NCBI RefSeq assembly: GCF_015354345.1 | Contig: NZ_JADKYS010000001.1 | Span: 372,001-436,000 of the forward strand | Source of the DNA: Methylophilus sp. 14 | GTDB taxonomy: Bacteria > Pseudomonadota > Gammaproteobacteria > Burkholderiales > Methylophilaceae | Direction of reading: 5' to 3' | Length of the DNA stretch: 64,000 bases | Shown here: one piece after another, positions 1-7,754 of the stretch | Position numbering within the stretch: position 1 is the first letter of the stretch | Layout of the letters: every line of letters begins with the position of its first letter | Position numbers and translations under genes: made by a program | Notes under the pieces: model-generated | The model's database searches: none | The model's input: only the letters and a program-made list of their open reading frames with translations | Told to the model about the DNA's origin: nothing

Positions 1-2279
1 CATTATTGCTGCTGTCTCCTGTTGTATCGTCTGCCGAATCGGCAATCAAGGATGGCGACAACACGCTGCAACTGTCACCTGTAGAAGTCGTGCAGGATAA
101 GCAGGCGACCGATAGCCGCTTTAAAGGGGACGTCGTGCATGCTAACGGCATTCAGCGGCAATCCGTTAACACCAGTGATACTGCCAAACTATTGGAAGAC
201 ATCCCAGGCGTCAGCACATCTGCTGCCGGGGGGATTTCCAGCTTGCCTACCATACACGGCTTTGCGGATGACCGTAACCGTACGCTGGTGGATGGCATGG
301 ACTTGATGAGCGCTTGCCCAAATCATATGAATCCGGCCTTGTCGTTTGTAAATCCTGGCCAGGTGAGAAGTATCCAGGTCTACACCGGAGTAGCGCCTGT
401 GAGCGCAGGCGGCGACAGTATCGGTAGTACCATTCAGGTCAATTCAGCACGCCCACGCTTTGCCAATGATGATCAAGACTTTTTGACCTTTGGCCAGTTG
501 GGCACGTTTTACCGCAGCAATGGTGCAGCCAGAGGCGGCAATCTGGCACTGGGCGCCGCAACCCGCCAGTTCAGTCTGGCTTATACGGATTCTTATGCTG
601 ATGCCAATAATTATCAGGCTGCCGGGAATTTTAAAAAGCCCATTTTGCAAATCACGCCGACTGAGGATAGGCCGGGTGAAAAAGAAGTGGCAAGCTCTGC
701 CTTTCGCCGCTCTAGAAACCGTGAGCTAGGACTCGCCTGGAATTTGAATGACAAGCACCTGTTTGAACTAAAGTGGGGTGAACAAAGCCTGGATTGGGAA
801 GGGTTCCCAAATCAGCGTATGGATATGGTGTCGAGTGAGCCTGATCCGGATACAGGATCCTATCGGCTCAACACCAAAAAACCGGCCAACGTGAACAGAA
901 CCTTGAACTTTCACTATCTGGGTTCGTTTGATTGGGGAGAGTTTGAGACGCGTTATTTTCACCAGGATACGCATCACGCCATGGATATGTTGCGTAGCCG
1001 CTATATCGCCATGTATATGCCAATGTTAAGTGATGCAGAGACCGATGGCGGCACTGTCAAAGCCAATATTATTTTAAATCCACGTGACACTTTAAGAGTC
1101 GGTGCCGAATTTCAGAACTATCGTCTGGATGACTGGTGGCCTGCGCTGGATGCAGGCCCGTCCATGGGACCAAATAGTTTCTGGAATATCCGCAATGGTA
1201 AAAGAGACCGTTTAGGCATTTATGGCGAATGGGAAGCCGAATGGAACAAAGAGTGGATGACCTTGCTCGGTCTGCGCACGGACAGAGTCAGATCATCTGC
1301 TGGTCAAGTACAGGGATATTCTGCTTCGTATGATGCGGATGGCTTCGGTTTTGGCGCAACCCGGTTTAATCAGCGCGATCGCAGTCAGACCAATCAGCAT
1401 TATGATTTGACGGCATTGGTTAAATATCAGCCTGACCAAAATCAATCTTATGATCTGGGTTTTGCCAGAAAAACCAGGTCTCCCAATCTGTATGAGCGCT
1501 ATGCCTGGTCTGCCAACACCATGGCCGCCCTGATGAATAACTTTGTTGGTGATGGCAACGGTTATGTCGGTAATCCTGATTTAAAGCCCGAAGTGGCTTA
1601 TACCTTGAGCATTGGTAGTGACTGGCATGATGCCAACCATGAAAAATGGATGATTAAAACGACTGCCTATGCGACCTACGTAAATAACTATATTGATGCA
1701 AAGCGTCTGCAAAACAGTGTATCAGCCGGTAGTGGTTGTAATGGCAGCAACGTCACGGCCACCAATTGCTATGTGTTACTACAATATCAGAATGTAGATG
1801 CCATGCTCTATGGACTGGATCTCTCAGGCAGTTATCAGCTGGGTAGTGTGCCGCATGTTGGCAGTTTCTCAACCAGCGGGGTGATCAGCTATGTGCGTGG
1901 CAATAATGAGACTACCGGCGGGCATCTGTACCACATGATGCCTATCAACGCTAAAGCTGCGTTGCAACATCAATTAGGCAAATGGACGAACCGCTTTGAG
2001 GTACAAAGTGTGGCCGAAAAAGAGCGGGTGTCGGAAGTGCGTAATGAAATGGTGACGCCGGGTTATAGCATTTATCACTTACGTAGCAGCTACGAGTGGC
2101 AACATGCGCGCCTCGACTTATCTATCGAGAACCTTTTCAATAAATATTATTTGCTGCCATTGGGCGGTGCTTATGTGGCAGAAGGTAACTCCATGCGTAC
2201 CGGCGGCGCAGCCTATTACGGGATGAATGTGCCTGGGATGGGCCGTTCAGTGAATGTAGCGGTTAATTTTTATTTTTAA
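1..2279 (+). CDS. TonB-dependent receptor, OprC/NosA-like, probable copper receptor (5' partial)
   Basis: Outer-membrane TonB-dependent receptor, open at the left window edge; its signal peptide is cut off and only the hydrophobic end is seen. The plug follows, then a long beta-barrel ending in aromatic residues (NFYF). Counting from the TTG at base 6, a CxxxM motif (C104 to M108, CPNHM) lies in the plug and an HxM motif (H324, M326) in the barrel. The same pair of motifs is described as the copper site of Pseudomonas OprC, so import of copper is inferred. The next genes (CopUSP-type protein and PepSY protein) support this. A near-identical paralogue lies at 52810-55095. The family call is firm; the substrate is inference. 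Confidence 0.85.
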   Translation, partial: LLLLSPVVSSAESAIKDGDNTLQLSPVEVVQDKQATDSRFKGDVVHANGIQRQSVNTSDTAKLLEDIPGVSTSAAGGISSLPTIHGFADDRNRTLVDGMDLMSACPNHMNPALSFVNPGQVRSIQVYTGVAPVSAGGDSIGSTIQVNSARPRFANDDQDFLTFGQLGTFYRSNGAARGGNLALGAATRQFSLAYTDSYADANNYQAAGNFKKPILQITPTEDRPGEKEVASSAFRRSRNRELGLAWNLNDKHLFELKWGEQSLDWEGFPNQRMDMVSSEPDPDTGSYRLNTKKPANVNRTLNFHYLGSFDWGEFETRYFHQDTHHAMDMLRSRYIAMYMPMLSDAETDGGTVKANIILNPRDTLRVGAEFQNYRLDDWWPALDAGPSMGPNSFWNIRNGKRDRLGIYGEWEAEWNKEWMTLLGLRTDRVRSSAGQVQGYSASYDADGFGFGATRFNQRDRSQTNQHYDLTALVKYQPDQNQSYDLGFARKTRSPNLYERYAWSANTMAALMNNFVGDGNGYVGNPDLKPEVAYTLSIGSDWHDANHEKWMIKTTAYATYVNNYIDAKRLQNSVSAGSGCNGSNVTATNCYVLLQYQNVDAMLYGLDLSGSYQLGSVPHVGSFSTSGVISYVRGNNETTGGHLYHMMPINAKAALQHQLGKWTNRFEVQSVAEKERVSEVRNEMVTPGYSIYHLRSSYEWQHARLDLSIENLFNKYYLLPLGGAYVAEGNSMRTGGAAYYGMNVPGMGRSVNVAVNFYF

Positions 2280-2350
2280 TGTGGTGTAAATGACACCTGA
2301 TGAATCAGATTTTGATCATCAAATGTTTAATTGCTCAGGGAGAGTGATCA

Positions 2351-4423
2351 ATGAAAAAAACTAGAATCTGTTTGGCCATTTTGGCGGCGATGCCTTATCT
2401 GGCGCAGGCCGATCATGAAGGCACTGTACATCTTGATGAAGTCAAAGTGGTGGCAAAGAAAAACAAAGCGTCACTGACACAGCCGGATATTGAGACGGCA
2501 AAAGAAAACCTGTCTAAAACCGCAGGTGGCACCACAGTAGTCAATATGGAAACCGTGCGTGAGGGCCGCACCAGCAATATGCAGGATACGCTGGGCATGG
2601 CGGCTGGCGTCTTGGCGCAATCACGCTTTGGCGCCGAAGAAACCCGCTTGTCGATTCGTGGCTCAGGCCTGCAACGTACCTTTCATGGCCGTGGCTTAAA
2701 ATTAATGCAAGATGGCATGCCTACCAATCTGGCAGATGGCGGCTTTGACTTTCCGGCCATCGACCCGATGGCCACCGATTATATTGAAATTTATCGTGGT
2801 GCCAATGCCTTGCAGTACGGCTCAAGCAATTTAGGCGGCAGCATCAACTTTATTTCCAGAACTGGCTACAACGCACCTGCATTAGAAGTGCGCTCAGAGG
2901 GTGGGAGTTATGGATACTATCGGCTTGGCGTGAGTACCGGTGGCGTCAAAGATGATGTTGATTATTTTGTGACCGCCAGCAAGTATGGCACGAGCAGCTT
3001 CCGTGATAATGCACAACAAAGTGCGGATCGCTTAACCGGGAATGTGGGCATCAAGATCAGTGAAAAGGTTGAAACCCGTTTTTATTTTGGCTACACCAAT
3101 AACGACTCACAATTGCCTAGCGCATTAACAAAGTCACAACTGAAAACGGACCCCAAACTATCCACCGTCACTGGCGGACCACTCGCAGGGCAAGGTATTA
3201 ATGAGCGCGACATTAACGTCACCCGGGTGGCGAATAAAACCACGATTCTGTTTGATCAAAGCAAACTGGAGTTAGGTGCTTTTTACTCCAGAAAGAGCTT
3301 ATTCCATCCGATTATTGACCTGTTTGTTTTTGGTAATGACACTTTAGGCGTCATTGACCAGCAGTCCAATGATTACGGCTTATCTGCACGCTGGATCAAG
3401 GAGGGTGAGTTATTTGGCCTCAAAAACGAGTTTGTGGCAGGCATGACGCCGACCTATGGCCGCACCGATGCTAAAAACTTCCGCAACGTGAATGCAACTC
3501 GCGGGGCCAAAATAAATGATTTTGACCAAAAAGCGAGCAACTTTGAGGCCTATGCAGAAGACAGATTGAGTCTGGATGAGCAGTGGACGGTGATTGCCGG
3601 GCTGCAATACACCCGTTCAAAACGTGATTCTAAAGACCAGATGATTACCTCGTCTGGCGACCAAAGCTTTAATCAGACTTACCACCAAACTAGCCCCAAA
3701 CTGGGCGTGTTATATCAGTTGCAACCGCATGTTCAGTTGTTTGCGAATGTCTCCCGTAGCTTTGAGCCGCCAAGTTTTGGTGAGCTTAATGTGGCGGTGG
3801 CAAGGACGCTCAAAGCCCAAAAAGGGACAACATTTGAAGTTGGCTCAAGGGGCAACAGTGAATATGTCGACTGGGATGTGGCATTGTATTATGCACGATT
3901 GAAAGACGAGTTATTGGCCTTGGGGACCGTTGCCAGCCCGACGACGATTAACGCTGACAAGACGATTCATCGAGGGGTGGAGTTTGGACTGACTGCCCGC
4001 TTGCCATATAGTCTGCAGTGGCGCTCCAGTCTTTTAATCAACGATTTTAAGCTGGATGGCGACTCTTTATATGGAAGCAACAGACTGCCAGGCCTGCAAC
4101 GCTCATTACTCAGGTCTGAACTGATGTATCGCGGTAGTGAGTTGCTGGAGAATTTTTACTTTGGGCCTACCATTGAGTGGTCTCCACAACGTTATAACAT
4201 CGACTTTGCTGAGACTGTTTATGCCGATAATTATTTTATTTGGGGTTTAAAAGCAGGGCAAAAAGTGAATCAACATTGGTCATGGTTTGTGGAAGGCAGA
4301 AATTTGGCGAATCAAAAGTATGCCGCGACGACAGGTGTTGCCGGAAAGTGGGATGGTACAACTGCACTGTATTACCCTGGCGATGGCCGCACAGCTTACC
4401 TGGGTGTGACCTGGACTTATTAA
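2351..4423 (+). CDS. TonB-dependent outer-membrane receptor, second type
   Basis: A 690-residue TonB-dependent receptor with a clear signal peptide (cleavage probably after AQA near residue 20), a plug domain (about residues 50-170) and a C-terminal barrel ending in WTY. GGGAG lies just upstream of the ATG. It is not a close relative of the receptor before it and lacks the CxxxM motif. It follows that gene after about 70 bases on the same strand and ends at a strong intrinsic terminator, so the two receptors may be co-transcribed. The ligand cannot be told from the sequence; metal or a metal chelate is the contextual guess. Confidence 0.85.
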   Translation: MKKTRICLAILAAMPYLAQADHEGTVHLDEVKVVAKKNKASLTQPDIETAKENLSKTAGGTTVVNMETVREGRTSNMQDTLGMAAGVLAQSRFGAEETRLSIRGSGLQRTFHGRGLKLMQDGMPTNLADGGFDFPAIDPMATDYIEIYRGANALQYGSSNLGGSINFISRTGYNAPALEVRSEGGSYGYYRLGVSTGGVKDDVDYFVTASKYGTSSFRDNAQQSADRLTGNVGIKISEKVETRFYFGYTNNDSQLPSALTKSQLKTDPKLSTVTGGPLAGQGINERDINVTRVANKTTILFDQSKLELGAFYSRKSLFHPIIDLFVFGNDTLGVIDQQSNDYGLSARWIKEGELFGLKNEFVAGMTPTYGRTDAKNFRNVNATRGAKINDFDQKASNFEAYAEDRLSLDEQWTVIAGLQYTRSKRDSKDQMITSSGDQSFNQTYHQTSPKLGVLYQLQPHVQLFANVSRSFEPPSFGELNVAVARTLKAQKGTTFEVGSRGNSEYVDWDVALYYARLKDELLALGTVASPTTINADKTIHRGVEFGLTARLPYSLQWRSSLLINDFKLDGDSLYGSNRLPGLQRSLLRSELMYRGSELLENFYFGPTIEWSPQRYNIDFAETVYADNYFIWGLKAGQKVNQHWSWFVEGRNLANQKYAATTGVAGKWDGTTALYYPGDGRTAYLGVTWTY

Positions 4424-4431
4424 CCATTGTT

Positions 4432-4456
4432 ACCGGGGGCCGTGCTCCCGGTTTTT
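4432..4456 (+). terminator. Intrinsic terminator after second TonB receptor
   Basis: A nine-base stem (4432-4440 with 4444-4452, one G-T pair) with a three-base loop is followed by a run of T. It sits 9 bases after the receptor stop codon and directly upstream of the ribosome-binding site of the next gene, so it could also attenuate read-through into the CopUSP-type gene. Confidence 0.75.
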
Positions 4457-4466
4457 GGAGCGTGTT

Positions 4467-4955
4467 GTGAATCATTGGATCAAGTTAATGGTGTGTTGGT
4501 TGGCCTTATGGTGGCCAGCGGCGTTTTTGCATGCGCATACTGCTGCGGCTGAAGATGTGCAGTCTGTGGCCACAGAAATGCATGAAACCTGGGATAAGCC
4601 GAATCTGCCGCTGGCATTGCCGGTGATCGTGATTCATCAAGGCATGGCGATTGCTGACTGGATTCAAGGCGATAAAGGCGGGCGCGCGTTGTTGAAATAT
4701 CACCCTGCCCATCAGCATTGGCATACCCTGCTTTGTGGCGGAGCGGAATTGACTTCATCCCGCCAGTTGGAGGCGGCCGGGATGTCCTCTGCTGATGCCC
4801 AGGCACTTGCGGCCTTGCTTCAAAGTCACGAGAGGGATTTGACGGACGATCAGCGTCAACGGATAGACAGTTTTAACGGTGTGGTGAAGTTTAGCAAGGG
4901 TAAGCCAGTGTCATCGACAGCGCATGATACGCATGGAGATATGCATGGCCATTAA
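4467..4955 (+). CDS. Copper uptake system-associated secreted protein
   Basis: A small secreted protein of 162 residues. The GTG start is chosen because GGAG lies 6 bases upstream and the N-terminus then forms a good signal peptide ending at LHA, leaving a mature protein that begins with His. The body (ETWDKPNLPLALPVIVIHQG, then the ADWIQGDKGGRALL segment) matches what I recall of the family annotated as copper uptake system-associated protein. The C-terminus is rich in His and Met (AHDTHGDMHGH), consistent with metal binding. It overlaps the PepSY gene by 11 bases. The biochemical role is unknown; a periplasmic copper-binding partner of the receptor is the inference. Confidence 0.7.
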   Translation: MNHWIKLMVCWLALWWPAAFLHAHTAAAEDVQSVATEMHETWDKPNLPLALPVIVIHQGMAIADWIQGDKGGRALLKYHPAHQHWHTLLCGGAELTSSRQLEAAGMSSADAQALAALLQSHERDLTDDQRQRIDSFNGVVKFSKGKPVSSTAHDTHGDMHGH

Positions 4956-6423
4956 GCAGCCGTCGGTTAAACGCGGCTGGCTATTTTGGCATCAATGGAT
5001 AGGCGTGATTGCCTGTGTCGGCATGGTGTTGTGGGGCTTGTCCGGGGCATCGCATCCCATCATGAGCCGTTTGCAACCGGTCCCAAAACAGTTTATGCCG
5101 CCACTGGCGCCAGTCGATTTAAGCCAGGTAGTTTCTCTACCCGTGCTGTTACAGCAACAGGCGATCACGCAGTTTCAGCATATCAGCCTGGTGCAACTGG
5201 ATGGCCAGGCCTATTACCGCGTCGCATTGCCCGATGCGGTCAGGTATTTTTCGGTGGTCAATGGCGCTGAGCGTGCAAACGCCGAGCGTGACGCAGCGAT
5301 CAGTCTCGCCAATTATTACAGCGGGCGCGATGCATCGTCGGTGCGCACCGTCGAGGTTGTGACCGACTTTGCCCCTGATTACCATCCGGTCAACCGCTTA
5401 TTACCGGTTTGGCGGGTGGCATATGCCAGTGATGACGGTTTGCGCGCCTATGTCGATACCGAGCAATCCAGGCTGGCGACCTTGGTTGATGATCGTCGGG
5501 CCTTTTTGACCAAGGTCTTCCAGTTTGGCCATAACTGGTCGTTTTTGCAGGCGTGCAGCACCCTGCAATTGGCGGTGGCGACGCTGGTGTTGCTGTTGAT
5601 TCTTGCGTCGGCAATCACCGGGATCATTCTTTACATCAAGCAGCGCAAAACCGCGCCTTATCGCTTAAAGCGCTGGGGCTTGCAATGGTGGCATCGCGAG
5701 TTTGGCTTATGGGTGTCATCGCTGATTTTGCTGCTGGCTAGCACCGGCTTATTGCATTTGTGGATGTCGGATATGCAACAGCGCAGGTCGCCAGTGCAGA
5801 CGGCTTTTGTCAGCGATAGTGCTGCCTTAAGTGCGGACGCCTGGTCACAACTGGCTAACGGCCAGGTGCTGAAACTGGATATTTATGGCCGCGGCGCTAC
5901 GTTGTTCTGGCAAATCATCCCAGCCAAGGCTGGTACGCAGGGCTTGCCAAGTGCACAGGTAGCGGCCATGCATCAGCATCATGCCGGGATGGCCGCGGCG
6001 CCTGCTGCACCTGTGTTATGGCTCACCGGGCCGCATACAGTGACGGCGCTCACCCCTGAGGCGTATGCCACTGCCTGGCTCACACACATTGCCAACACAG
6101 CGCAGCCCGACATCGCATCTGTGCAGTGGGTCACGGCATTTGCCAATGAATATGGATTTATTTTCAAACGCTTGCCGGTACTCAAAGTGCAAACCACGCA
6201 AGCGCAACACGCGCGGTTTTATCTGGAACCTGCCACCGGTGCGTTGGCTGCCCGCGTTGATGACAGTGATGGCTTGGAAGGCTTTATGTTTGCCTATCTG
6301 CACAAATGGAGTTTTCAGTCTGTGAGTAAAGATGTACGCGACGTGCTGGCGATTGTTGCGGCGCTGGCGGTCAGCCTGACGGGCTTGCTGGGCGCTTATC
6401 TGTTTGCCAGAAAGCGTAGTTAA
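4945..6423 (+). CDS. PepSY-associated transmembrane protein
   Basis: An inner-membrane protein of about 492 residues with the typical PepSY_TM layout: one helix near the N-terminus, a periplasmic PepSY region, two helices in the middle and one near the C-terminus. ATG 4945 is preferred over in-frame ATG 4924 because GGAG lies 6 bases upstream. Conserved His residues in the first helix region (WHQWIGV) and later (WWHREFGLWVS, LHKWSF) fit the heme- or metal-reductase-like PepSY_TM proteins that accompany TonB receptors. A His/Met-rich loop near residue 342 (MHQHHAGM) suggests copper contact. It is coupled to the preceding gene by overlap. Confidence 0.75.
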   Translation: MAIKQPSVKRGWLFWHQWIGVIACVGMVLWGLSGASHPIMSRLQPVPKQFMPPLAPVDLSQVVSLPVLLQQQAITQFQHISLVQLDGQAYYRVALPDAVRYFSVVNGAERANAERDAAISLANYYSGRDASSVRTVEVVTDFAPDYHPVNRLLPVWRVAYASDDGLRAYVDTEQSRLATLVDDRRAFLTKVFQFGHNWSFLQACSTLQLAVATLVLLLILASAITGIILYIKQRKTAPYRLKRWGLQWWHREFGLWVSSLILLLASTGLLHLWMSDMQQRRSPVQTAFVSDSAALSADAWSQLANGQVLKLDIYGRGATLFWQIIPAKAGTQGLPSAQVAAMHQHHAGMAAAPAAPVLWLTGPHTVTALTPEAYATAWLTHIANTAQPDIASVQWVTAFANEYGFIFKRLPVLKVQTTQAQHARFYLEPATGALAARVDDSDGLEGFMFAYLHKWSFQSVSKDVRDVLAIVAALAVSLTGLLGAYLFARKRS

Positions 6424-6433
6424 GTGGTGCGGT

Positions 6434-6462
6434 GCCCTGGAAGCCGGAGATTGTTCCAGGGC
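6434..6462. terminator. Hairpin between convergent genes
   Basis: A perfect nine-base stem (6434-6442 with 6454-6462) lies between the stop codons of the convergent PepSY and HD-GYP genes. There is no clear T tract on either strand, so its role as a bidirectional terminator is only suggested by position. Confidence 0.4.
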
Positions 6463-6470
6463 CGTATGCT

Positions 6471-7754
6471 TTAAGACGTCGCGTAAATCTTGTCCAAAAA
6501 GTAGCTGGTACGTTGTTTTAAACGCAACCTGTTTTGCAGCAGGTTAGGCAACTGTTCTGGTTTCAGGCACTGGATAATGTTGATGTCCAGTGCTTCCCTG
6601 AGGTCGATAATATCGCCTTCTTCTTCGCGGTCATCGCTCAGCATTTGAATAAATGGACGCAAAGGTTGTTGCGGATTGGTCGACAACACGGTGGCCAGTT
6701 TCTGGTCTGACAGGCGAATCACGCTACCAGGCGGGTAAATGCCCAGGCATTTGATAAAGCGTCGCAGAATGGTTTGGTCAAACTGGTGGCGCTGCTGTGC
6801 AAACATGACACTCAAGGCTTCGTAAGGCGTTTTTGTGTGTGCCGGATTAGACGGGTTGCACAGATTATCGTACATATTGGCAATAATCAGGATATGCGAT
6901 AACGGGTCGATCTGGTCACAATGCAGGCCTTTGGGGTAGCCCGTGCCATCCGCAAACTCATGGTGTTGCGAAATCAGCGTCAATATTTTTCTGGGCACCG
7001 CGACATCTCGCAGCATGTTCATGCCAAGCAAGACATGGGTTTGATAAATCGCCGTTTCACGTACACTCAGCGGGTCTTTTTTGAGCAGGATTTTGTCACT
7101 GATCTGGCGCTTGCCGATGTCGTGCAGAATAGCCGACATACCTAAAATCACCAGGTCTTCCTCAGTGATATCCAGATTTTTAGCCAGCAACATGGCTACC
7201 ACCAGCGTGTTCAGTTCATGCTGATAGTGCTGGTCACTGACACGGTGGCCATTCATGGCATGAATCGCGATGTCGCTCTCGGTCAAGGTGCTGGTGACCA
7301 GATCGCCTACCAGCTTGGAGGCCATGCCATAGGCCTGCTCCGGCTGTTCAGTCGACAGCTTCTGGATGTTTCTCACCTCGGTGCTGGTTTTCATAAACTT
7401 CTGTTCACTCTCGGCAATCGCTTGCCTGAGCGCCAGTTGTTTTTTCTGCGCCTGGCTGAGCTCCGGGATTGCATCAATGATCTCCACTTTAGGCTCGGGC
7501 GCTTTTTTCAGCGGAAACTCCACCACATTTTGCAGTGGTGCGGTGCGCAGTGGCATGCTCGAGCTGCGTCTAGGGTCATAACGCAGCTGCTTCAATCCTA
7601 ACGACTTGATGGTCTCAATCTGCGCGTCATCCGTGACTTTGAAATTGCTGACTGAAAATGGATGATCCATCCAGCCCAAATCGAGGTGGATGTACAGACC
7701 GACCTGTAGCTGGTCTATGTCTATGTAGTAGGTGTCTGAGGCGTGATTAGGCAT
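6471..7754 (-). CDS. HD-GYP domain c-di-GMP phosphodiesterase
   Basis: A 427-residue cytoplasmic protein with an N-terminal DUF3391-type domain (about 1-130) and a C-terminal HD-GYP domain (about 150-350). The catalytic motifs are intact: H211-D212 in HDIGK, the HHE motif at 264-266 and DGTGYP at 269-274. The family hydrolyses cyclic di-GMP to pGpG or GMP. It overlaps the upstream PAS-GGDEF-EAL gene by 8 bases, so both are translated from one message and probably tune the same c-di-GMP pool. The output pathway is not visible. Confidence 0.92.
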   Translation of the reverse strand: MPNHASDTYYIDIDQLQVGLYIHLDLGWMDHPFSVSNFKVTDDAQIETIKSLGLKQLRYDPRRSSSMPLRTAPLQNVVEFPLKKAPEPKVEIIDAIPELSQAQKKQLALRQAIAESEQKFMKTSTEVRNIQKLSTEQPEQAYGMASKLVGDLVTSTLTESDIAIHAMNGHRVSDQHYQHELNTLVVAMLLAKNLDITEEDLVILGMSAILHDIGKRQISDKILLKKDPLSVRETAIYQTHVLLGMNMLRDVAVPRKILTLISQHHEFADGTGYPKGLHCDQIDPLSHILIIANMYDNLCNPSNPAHTKTPYEALSVMFAQQRHQFDQTILRRFIKCLGIYPPGSVIRLSDQKLATVLSTNPQQPLRPFIQMLSDDREEEGDIIDLREALDINIIQCLKPEQLPNLLQNRLRLKQRTSYFLDKIYATS